A DNA stretch of 64,000 nucleotides, from NCBI GenBank assembly GCA_036407095.1, contig DASWZV010000081.1, positions 428,294 to 492,293 of the forward strand, read 5' to 3'. The stretch is from Gp6-AA40 sp036407095. Its GTDB lineage: Bacteria; Acidobacteriota; Vicinamibacteria; Vicinamibacterales; UBA2999. The notes under the pieces were generated by a model. That model saw only the letters and a program-made list of their open reading frames with translations. It was not told the origin of the DNA and did no database searches. Shown piece by piece: positions 53,180 to 60,247 of the stretch (the first letter of the stretch is position 1; every line of letters starts with the position of its first letter). A program made the position numbers and the translations under genes.

Positions 53180-54205
53180 TCATTTCACGAAGGGATACCA
53201 GCCGTTCTTCGAATAGAGCGGCAGCGTGAAGCCCATCGCCTCGATCTCGTGAATCTGGTCGCCGTAGATCTTGAAAATGTGGGCGGCTTCGAGATCGAAC
53301 GGGGCGAAGTTCATCGGCCGCTCGCCGGTCGATCCATCCTTCTTCAGGACCGTGAGTGTCTTCTGTTCCATCGGATGCCGGAACATCGTCAGGCCGAACA
53401 CCAGGCCGTGCTCTTCGTCGGCGATCGTGACGCGGCGCAGATCGATGCTGTTGATGTAGCTCATCGCGCGTGAGGTGAGCTGACCGGCGCAGTCGTTCGG
53501 CAGATCATCGAATCCTGCAGGCGGAGGCGGCGCATCGACGGGACGTCCGACACCGGCGGTGTGCATGCCGTTCTCGCGGCGTCCGCAGTCGGCAGCAAAC
53601 GGCGCGAGCTCGCCGTTGTTCTGCGTGAGCGCATCGTAATACGCGTTGCCGATGAGCAGCAGGATGTTGCGCTTGCTGCGCTGCGCCGGTGGCACAGTCT
53701 GCGCGAACGCCGCGCGAGGCGTCTTCAACGCGTTGAGCTGATTCGGCGCCACGATGCGCGCGATGATGTGCTCGGCCTCGGTGACTTTGCGGTCGACCAC
53801 CTTCAACCGCAGCGCCAGCTGAATGTCGGCCGGCGCGTTCGGATCGGGCGCGGGGCCGCCGCCGCGCGGTGGTCCGGCGGGAAAGGCGCTGCCCGCCGCC
53901 TTCATCATGACGAGCATCCCGATCTGCTGGCTCATTGGATCCGGCACCGGGATCTTGTAGGTCGTCGACACCGAGATCGCGCTCTTCCACAGCCCTTCGT
54001 CGCCGACCTTGAGCACCTTCGTCTGTTCCGTGAACTTCGCGTTGGGCGCCATCGCCACCTTCGACGCATCATGCGCAACGAGCGCCGCGAGGTACGCGTC
54101 GGCCGTGCTCAACAGACACGCCTTGTCGCACGCGGCGCCCTGAGCGGACGCGGTGGACGCGGTGAGCAGAACAGCAGAAATGGCAATGGCGATCGTCGTC
54201 TTCAT
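53180..54205 (-). CDS. Secreted DUF8021-like protein
   Basis: 341 residues from the ATG at 54205, preceded by AACGAGG; an ATG at 54214 is an alternative. Signal peptide MKTTIAIAISAVLLTASTAS. The sequence ADAYLAALVAHDASKVAMAP, then NAKFTEQTKVLKVGDEGLWK and IQLALRLKVVDRKVTEAEHI match the pattern of DUF8021, a SnoaL/NTF2-like cone fold known from secreted fungal and bacterial proteins. Function unknown; ligand binding in the cone is plausible. A second half with CGRRENGMHTAG is present and repeats the cone-like spacing. Convergent with 52292-53164. Confidence 0.65.
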   Translation of the reverse strand: MKTTIAIAISAVLLTASTASAQGAACDKACLLSTADAYLAALVAHDASKVAMAPNAKFTEQTKVLKVGDEGLWKSAISVSTTYKIPVPDPMSQQIGMLVMMKAAGSAFPAGPPRGGGPAPDPNAPADIQLALRLKVVDRKVTEAEHIIARIVAPNQLNALKTPRAAFAQTVPPAQRSKRNILLLIGNAYYDALTQNNGELAPFAADCGRRENGMHTAGVGRPVDAPPPPAGFDDLPNDCAGQLTSRAMSYINSIDLRRVTIADEEHGLVFGLTMFRHPMEQKTLTVLKKDGSTGERPMNFAPFDLEAAHIFKIYGDQIHEIEAMGFTLPLYSKNGWYPFVK

Positions 54206-54319
54206 CGTGTCCATCCTCGTTGATCCTGGTGCTTATAGCACGATCGTATGAAAGGCGACCCGCGGGTCGGAAGGATACGTCCACTTGGTTGGCGCAACTG
54301 TCCGCCACTCTCACAGTCA

Positions 54320-54551
54320 GCAGCACCCGACTGGCTGATGTATTCCGGAGTGCCGCGTGGAGCGAGCCGCGTACGCGAGAGTCGCCAACGGACTCGCAGG
54401 CGACGCGAGCGGCGGCGGAGGAGCGACAGCGTCAGGTCGTCGCGACGGGGGGGCTGCGAGACACCGGCAGGCATCCGCCGGAGAGCCCGTTGGCCGGCGA
54501 GCGGATCGCGGCGCGAAGGAATGCGTCAGCCAGTCGGGTGCTGGTCGCTGT
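54320..54551. repeat. Large foldback element, family P7, copy 2
   Basis: Left arm CAGCACCCGACTGGCTGATG with TATTCC pairs with the right arm GGAATGCGTCAGCCAGTCGG with GTGCTG. The right arm (54476-54551) is nearly identical to 26182-26258, with about six differences in 76 bp. The centre differs from copy 1. Confidence 0.82.
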
Positions 54552-54634
54552 CACAGACGAAGTCGCTCGTAGTCCCTGATCGGGAATGGGAGCGACGGCG
54601 GCCGACGACTCTCGCGTACGCGGCTCGCTCCACG
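54356..54634. mobile_element. MITE-like segment with 29-bp perfect inverted repeats
   Basis: CGTGGAGCGAGCCGCGTACG then CGAGAGTCG at 54356-54384 is repeated exactly in inverted orientation at 54606-54634. The 279-bp segment has no coding frame and partly overlaps the P7 foldback. No target-site duplication is obvious, and no transposase is in the window, so mobility is inferred from the ends alone. Confidence 0.55.
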
Positions 54635-54761
54635 CCGGCGGCGTTGTTCTGAGAGGCAGGGCTGCCCGGGCGACGACGATCATGCCGCCTTCGCTTTCCG
54701 ATAACCGCACCGAACGGTTTCTCGAAGTCACGCCGAGCAACCCGCCGACGCGACTTTCCCG

Positions 54762-55499
54762 CTAGTGACAGAACGCGTAATAGATCGCGAGCAACGCCGA
54801 GACCGTCGCCTGCATCGTCGCACACGCCACGTCAAGACCAGGCTCGACGGAGCTGACCGCGCAGACCGCCGCGGCCTCTACGGCGATCACTTCGATCTCG
54901 GCCAGCAGCGGCCAACAGACGAAAGAATCGATTTGGACCCGGCGCACAGGCCCCTGAACCCGGTCGATCGACGTACCCATCGTCTCGAGGATGCCGGCCG
55001 CATGGGACAGCACTCCTGTCACGCCGTCGTTGGCGAGGACATCGAGGGCCTTGCGTCGAGCGGCGTCATCGCGCCGGGCGGACCGGAACCAGCGATCGTC
55101 GACCTCCATGCCATAGCGCTTCAGCTGCGCCTTCACCCTGGCCGTATCGACGTCGAGCGTCAACGACGGGCCGTGGGGGCTTCGAGTCAGGCTTCGTAGC
55201 GCTTTCTTCGCCACTCCGTCGATGCCAATCTGCGCGCCGCGGACGATCGCAAAGCGCAGTTGCGCAGCAACCGCACGGGCATCCTCGCCCGCGAAGCCCC
55301 GCTGCCGCGCGAGATCGATCACCGACGCGATCTCCCGGACGACATGGTCGAATACCGGATCGAAATCTCCCGAGCCTTCGCGGTCGTGTTCATGCTTCGA
55401 AGGCGAGGCGACGGCGAGCCCGTACGCCGTTCCAGCAAGAACCGGCACACCCGCCGCAACGGAGCGCACGAACATCCGTCGATTGACATTTGCATTCAT
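54762..55499 (-). CDS. Tat-exported hypothetical protein
   Basis: 245 residues. NRRMFVRSVAAGVPVLAGTA is a Tat signal. The mature part is largely helical and charged in its first half (DFDPVFDHVVREIASVIDLA, ARQRGFAGEDARAVAAQLRF), and its C-terminal third is hydrophobic with three Cys (FVCWPLLAEIEVIAVEAAAV, CAVSSVEPGLDVACATMQAT). I do not recognise a family. It stands alone between repeat regions; the upstream gap of 282 bp is unremarkable. Confidence 0.75.
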   Translation of the reverse strand: MNANVNRRMFVRSVAAGVPVLAGTAYGLAVASPSKHEHDREGSGDFDPVFDHVVREIASVIDLARQRGFAGEDARAVAAQLRFAIVRGAQIGIDGVAKKALRSLTRSPHGPSLTLDVDTARVKAQLKRYGMEVDDRWFRSARRDDAARRKALDVLANDGVTGVLSHAAGILETMGTSIDRVQGPVRRVQIDSFVCWPLLAEIEVIAVEAAAVCAVSSVEPGLDVACATMQATVSALLAIYYAFCH

Positions 55500-55781
55500 A
55501 CGTCACCTGCGTTTCTGCACCCATGCCGATCGTCTCGACGAGTCTCTGGTGCAAGACGCGGTTCCGCGGCGTTCAGGTCAAATCGGGAGGGTTTTCGTTC
55601 GCGACAGGTTCGCGCGTGGCAAGATGTGCGATCCGGAAGAGCGTCGAAGATCGTGGTTTCCGCGATCAGAGCGACCAGCGGATCGCAAGAGGAGGGTCTC
55701 GCGGTGAGGCCCATGACCAGTTCGTTAGTTTCGGCTCCCCATCGAAACCCGTCGAGATATCGGCTGATTGCGGCGGTGTCC

Positions 55782-58718
55782 CTATTGCGCGATGTCAACC
55801 GGGCCGAGATACCGGTCCAGCCATTTCAGGATCTCGCCGATCAGATCCATCCGATACTGCAGATTCACGTGACCGCCGTCGAACAGCACGTGGCGCTTGT
55901 TCTGCTCGGGAGTCCCAAGTGCACGAAGGAGCGGAAGCTGTGACGTGTCCTTTGGAAAAATGAGGTCGTCCCGCCCGTTGAGCATCAGCACAGGTATTCG
56001 TACTCTCGGCGCGTAGTTCCATGGGTCAACGTCGCTCGCGGGGGGAGGGTACCAGACACCTCCAGAGACGAGCACGGCAGCCCGAAAGCGCGGCTCGACA
56101 GCCAGCAGCGTCGGACTCACGCCGGCGCTGTAGCTGATCCCGTAGAACGCCAGCTTCTTCACCTCGATCTCGGGGCGCGTTTCCAGGTAGTCGATCGACC
56201 TCTGCACGTCCTTGGACCACTGCAGCAGGCGATCCCTCATCTGGTTGGGGCCCACGACAAGCGGGGACGGACCCCGCTCCAGCGTTCCCTGCACGGCCAC
56301 TACGAGCACGGCACGTCCGGCGCGCACGAGGAACTCGAACGGATCGGGCAACGTGTCAATCGACCGGAAGAAGAAATTGTTGCCACTCGGAATGAACAGC
56401 ACCGCCTGATATGGCGCTGCCGCGTTGCGCGGCAAATAGAGGTGCGCCTTCACACGGTCGCTTCCGTAGGCCGTTCGAAACGTGACGGTCTCCCTGTGGA
56501 GGTAGGGTTTCGAGTCGTCCACTGACTCCGTCTTCGCCGCGAGATCGGTCCTGTCGTAGCGGTGAAGCGTCTCGTACACCCGGAAGACGTCGTCGCTGAC
56601 CGGCTTGTCTCCTCGTCGATCAAAGTTCCTCGGCGGCGTGAGCGGTGCGAACAGCGAATCGGGCGGCTGATCGATGAAACGCGCACACCGCACTCCGAAG
56701 GTCTCACTGCGCTCGAATGGCTCGCGGCCATCGAGCTGTGCGAACGTGTAGCTCGACTCGTCCCAGCCGCCGCCGAGAATCGCTCTCTTGGTGCCGATGA
56801 CACTGGCGGACCATTCTTTGACGTTACCGGCCATATCGAGAGCGCCGTATTGCGACAGCCCGAGACTCCTGCCCACTGGCTGCGGCCCCCTCCCGTGGAA
56901 GTTGCTCAACTGGAGCATGCTCGAGAAGAGCCCGACGCCGGCGGCCTGATACCAGTGGTAGGCGGTGGGCAGAGTCTTTCCCGCAAACGTGCAGTACGCG
57001 TCGGCTTCGTACCAGCTCACGCCACCGACGGGCAAGTCCGCCGCGCCTTCGGGAAATGTGCCGAGTTGCCAAGTCGCAGGACCCGTTCTCGATGTCGCAT
57101 CACGGAATCGGGCGATCGCATCTTCCCACGACAGCTGCCGGCCGTTGTCGACGAACGGTTCCTTCCAGTTCGCGCGCGACTGGTAGCCGCTCGCGTCAAC
57201 GAATGCCTTGAACTCCCGATTGGTCACTTCATGTTTGTCGAGCCAGAACGCTGGCACGGCTGCCGGCGTCACCAATCCCCATCCGACAGGGGCGCCGCCA
57301 CCAAGCGCGTCGACGGGGATCATGTCCCTTGGCGTGCGGTCGTCGGGCACAAGCGTGAGATCGACATGACCAGCGCTCGGACTCAAGGCAAGCGTGACCG
57401 GGTCGAAGGGACGCTCAATCGTCGCGAAACCAGCTTTCGAGACGCGCATCCGGTAGTATCCCGCGTGCGGAATCCGATCGGTCTTCAGCGGCGACACCCC
57501 CAGAAGCTCCCAACTTCGGTCGCCGTCCTGAGCATCGACGTAATCGGACAGGTACACCTCCGCCCCTGGAGGGGTCGTCTGGAAGGACAGCGCCGGAGCG
57601 AAGAGCGCCTCGTGGAACGAGAGCAGAGCACGTGACGCCGGATCGGCACGCTCCGCCTCGCGATACAGCTTGAGCGCGGCGAAGGGCCGGTCGCTCGCCA
57701 GCAGACGCGAAATTTCCGGCACCGCAGTTTGCTCGACCCAGCGACCCCGCGCCGCGTTCATGTACGCGCGAACAGCCACGACACCGATGATCACAGCTAG
57801 GCCTGCGCCTGCCGCGATCGCCGCGGCGCGCACTCGACGTCGCGGCCCGGTGGCAACAGCGTGATAACGGGCGAGTTCGTGGCTGACCTCGATCGCCGAG
57901 GAGTACCGCGCAGCAGGGTTCTTCTCGAGGCATCGCATCACGACGCGCTCGGCATGTTCAGGGACATCGTGGCGGATGCGGCGTAGTGGGGCGGGGTCTG
58001 TCTTCAAGATCGAGGCAAGCGTCCCGAGCGTCGAATCACCCGAGAACGGCCGTCGTCCGCCCAGCATCTCGTAGAGCAGCACACCCAACGCAAACACGTC
58101 GGACCGGGCATCAACCGGCTTGCCTTCAGCCTGCTCTGGCGACATGTACGCCGCTGTGCCGATGACCTGCCCCTTCCGCGTCACAGCCTGCGCGGGTGTC
58201 CTGGCGGCTTCGACGGGCGTGAACGTGACAGTAGATGCATCGATGTCGACGTGCGGGACCTGCTTGGCAAGCCCGAAGTCCAGCACCTTCGCGCCAGCGG
58301 ACGTCACCATGACGTTTGCCGGCTTCAAGTCGCGATGCACGATGCCCTGGGCATGCGCCGCCGAAACCGCCTCGGCAATCTCAGCCCCATAACGGAGCGC
58401 CGGGGGCACTGGCAACGGGCCTCGCGCCAGCATCTCGGCCAGCGTCTCCCCCTCCAACCGTTCCATGACCAGGTAGTTCGGCCCGACATCGAAAATCGTG
58501 CAAATGTGCGGATGATTGAGCGCTGCGGCAGCCCGAGCTTCGCGCTCGAAGCGTTCACGGTAGAACGGATCCTCGGCGAAGCGCTCGGCCAACACCTTGA
58601 CGGCAACCACGCGACCGAGACGCGAGTCGCTGGCGCTGTAGACCTCACCCATCCCGCCATGACCCAGCGGCGAGAGGATTTCGTAGGGTCCCAGTTTTGC
58701 GCCGGCGGTCAGGAGCAT
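55782..58718 (-). CDS. Serine/threonine kinase - SUMF1 - alpha/beta hydrolase fusion, module C
   Basis: 978 residues. Kinase domain at 12-285: GHGGMGEVY, Lys41, HRDLKPANV at 128-136, DFGLAK at 147-152 and SPEQAEG. A transmembrane helix lies at 296-318. Next is a PEGA-like beta domain at 378-457 (TTPPGAEVYLSD). A SUMF1/formylglycine-generating-enzyme-like domain follows at 462-682 (FWLDKHEVTNREFKAF, GGVSWYEADAYCTFAGKTLP, GNVKEW, FGVRCAR). A C-terminal hydrolase at 700-975 has GISYSAG (nucleophile Ser862, but Ser replaces the second Gly), LNGRDDLIFP and GGHV. The kinase faces the cytoplasm and the rest the periplasm. Its ATG overlaps the DUF1552 TAA by one base (TAATG), so the two are coupled. 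Confidence 0.92.
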   Translation of the reverse strand: MLLTAGAKLGPYEILSPLGHGGMGEVYSASDSRLGRVVAVKVLAERFAEDPFYRERFEREARAAAALNHPHICTIFDVGPNYLVMERLEGETLAEMLARGPLPVPPALRYGAEIAEAVSAAHAQGIVHRDLKPANVMVTSAGAKVLDFGLAKQVPHVDIDASTVTFTPVEAARTPAQAVTRKGQVIGTAAYMSPEQAEGKPVDARSDVFALGVLLYEMLGGRRPFSGDSTLGTLASILKTDPAPLRRIRHDVPEHAERVVMRCLEKNPAARYSSAIEVSHELARYHAVATGPRRRVRAAAIAAGAGLAVIIGVVAVRAYMNAARGRWVEQTAVPEISRLLASDRPFAALKLYREAERADPASRALLSFHEALFAPALSFQTTPPGAEVYLSDYVDAQDGDRSWELLGVSPLKTDRIPHAGYYRMRVSKAGFATIERPFDPVTLALSPSAGHVDLTLVPDDRTPRDMIPVDALGGGAPVGWGLVTPAAVPAFWLDKHEVTNREFKAFVDASGYQSRANWKEPFVDNGRQLSWEDAIARFRDATSRTGPATWQLGTFPEGAADLPVGGVSWYEADAYCTFAGKTLPTAYHWYQAAGVGLFSSMLQLSNFHGRGPQPVGRSLGLSQYGALDMAGNVKEWSASVIGTKRAILGGGWDESSYTFAQLDGREPFERSETFGVRCARFIDQPPDSLFAPLTPPRNFDRRGDKPVSDDVFRVYETLHRYDRTDLAAKTESVDDSKPYLHRETVTFRTAYGSDRVKAHLYLPRNAAAPYQAVLFIPSGNNFFFRSIDTLPDPFEFLVRAGRAVLVVAVQGTLERGPSPLVVGPNQMRDRLLQWSKDVQRSIDYLETRPEIEVKKLAFYGISYSAGVSPTLLAVEPRFRAAVLVSGGVWYPPPASDVDPWNYAPRVRIPVLMLNGRDDLIFPKDTSQLPLLRALGTPEQNKRHVLFDGGHVNLQYRMDLIGEILKWLDRYLGPVDIAQ

Positions 58719-60061
58719 TACACGTCTGAGATGATCCCCGTGCTGTCGCCGAACGAATCCTGCTTGGCGTTGATCTTGTCGAGGATCGTCAGATGCAGAT
58801 TGGCGATCGGCGTCGGTTCGCGCAGGCCGATGTGCTGGCTGCCCTTGAGCCCGCCGTTTCCGCCGCCCACGAGGATTGTCGGCAGCGGATGCCCGTTGTG
58901 GCGATCGCTGTTGGACATGTTCGAGCCATACAGGAACATCGCGTGATCCAGCAGCGTGCCGTCGCCGTCGGGGACCTTGGCGAGCTTGCCGACGAACGCG
59001 GCGAAGCGCTCGAGATGCCAGGTCTGGATCTTGACCAGCTTCTCGATCCGCGTCAGATCGTTGGCGTGATGGGAGACCGGGTGGAAGGAATCCGAGACCT
59101 CGATGTGGTTGTAGGTGCGGTTGGTGCCTTCGGCCACCATGATGTACGAGGCCACGCGCGTCAGATCCGCCTGATATGCCAGCGCGATCAAGTCGAACAT
59201 CAGATCGACTTGAGAGGCGAATGCGTTGAGCTCTCCGATCGGCGCCTCCGGCACGTCGATACCTGACAGATCGCGGCTCGAGGCCAGCTGCACGCGGCGC
59301 TCGATCTCGCGCACCGTCTCGACGTAGTTGTCGAGCACCGCGCGATCAGCGGCGCCGAGGTCGCGTCGCAGCGCGTTGATGCGATCGCGGACACGATCGA
59401 GCAGGCTCTTCGTCTGATCGGAGATGGCCGCCCGCTCCTGGGGCGTGTCGCCTTCGCCGAACAGCTGAACGAAGACCTTGCGCGGGTTGTACTCCATCGG
59501 CAGCGGCGAATGCGCATCGCGGAACGAGAGCGTCGTGTTGTAGAAGCACGCCGATCCGCTGCAGGCAGCGGCCTGCTGCGTCGTCTCCGACGCGACCTCG
59601 AGCGACGGCAGCGTCGTGTTCTGCCCGATGTGCTTGGCGACGACCTGATCGAGGGTGGTCGACATGCTGGCGCTGCGTGACGACTTGTCCGGATGAACGC
59701 CGCTCAGCCACGTCGCCGGCGCGAGGCTGTGGACACCACCGACCATCGCCTGGTTCTGGAGGTTGCCGAACGACGTGACGTAGCGCTTGTGCGGCTCGAG
59801 CGACTTGAGGATGGGACTCAGCTTGAAGTCAGCGCCGGCGCCGCTCGGCGTCCAGCGATCCCACTCCGGCCCGTGCGCGGTGTTGCCCATGATCGCGCCG
59901 TGAGGGATGTAGAAGAACCCCATGCGCAGCCTGGGCACCGCCGCCGTCTGCGCCAGCGCCGTCGCCGCTGGAATCATCGCGTCGAGCAGCGGCAGGGCGA
60001 GCGTGACCCCCGCACCGCGAAGCACGGTCCGACGAGAGAGATGTCTTCTGGTCAGATACAT
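58718..60061 (-). CDS. DUF1552 protein, module C
   Basis: 447 residues. RRHLSRRTVLRGAGVTLALP is a Tat signal. DUF1552 blocks: MGFFYIPHGAIMGNTAHGPE then WDRWTPSGAG, ATWLSGVHPDKS, GTNRTYNHIEVSDSFHPVSH and HAMFLYGSNMSNSDRHNGHP followed by LPTILVGGGNGGLKG. TGGAGCG precedes the ATG. It is the middle gene of module C, between DUF1592 (after the P4 repeat) and the kinase fusion, whose start overlaps its stop. Confidence 0.9.
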   Translation of the reverse strand: MYLTRRHLSRRTVLRGAGVTLALPLLDAMIPAATALAQTAAVPRLRMGFFYIPHGAIMGNTAHGPEWDRWTPSGAGADFKLSPILKSLEPHKRYVTSFGNLQNQAMVGGVHSLAPATWLSGVHPDKSSRSASMSTTLDQVVAKHIGQNTTLPSLEVASETTQQAAACSGSACFYNTTLSFRDAHSPLPMEYNPRKVFVQLFGEGDTPQERAAISDQTKSLLDRVRDRINALRRDLGAADRAVLDNYVETVREIERRVQLASSRDLSGIDVPEAPIGELNAFASQVDLMFDLIALAYQADLTRVASYIMVAEGTNRTYNHIEVSDSFHPVSHHANDLTRIEKLVKIQTWHLERFAAFVGKLAKVPDGDGTLLDHAMFLYGSNMSNSDRHNGHPLPTILVGGGNGGLKGSQHIGLREPTPIANLHLTILDKINAKQDSFGDSTGIISDV

Positions 60062-60080
60062 GACTTACGCTCCAGAACCG

Positions 60081-60247
60081 TAATGCAAAATTCAAAATGC
60101 AAAATGCAAAATGCAAAATGAAGATTCAAAATGCAAAAGGCTTGTCAGCCGTATCCCTTTTTTTGCATTTCGCATTTCGCGTTTCGCGTTTCGCGTTTCA
60201 CATTTTGCATTTTGCATTTTGCATTTTGAATTCTGCATTTCACATTA
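60081..60247. repeat. AT-rich heptad repeat hairpin, family P4, copy 4 (largest)
   Basis: Left arm with CAAAATG units (60085-60140) and right arm with GCATTTT/GCGTTTC units (60163-60238), a long inverted repeat separating DUF1592 and DUF1552 in module C. Confidence 0.92.

Larger units (their letters stand above)
54206..54761. other. Intergenic region with foldback and inverted-repeat element, no gene
   Basis: This gap of about 550 bp between the DUF8021-like start and the stop of the gene at 54762 has no supported coding frame. It holds the second P7 foldback and a segment bounded by a 29-bp perfect inverted repeat. Confidence 0.75.

Noticed and set aside
55500..55781. Possible small gene between the Tat protein and the kinase fusion
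   Set aside because: The short frames here (for example 55496-55798 minus) have no Shine-Dalgarno, no domain and skewed composition.
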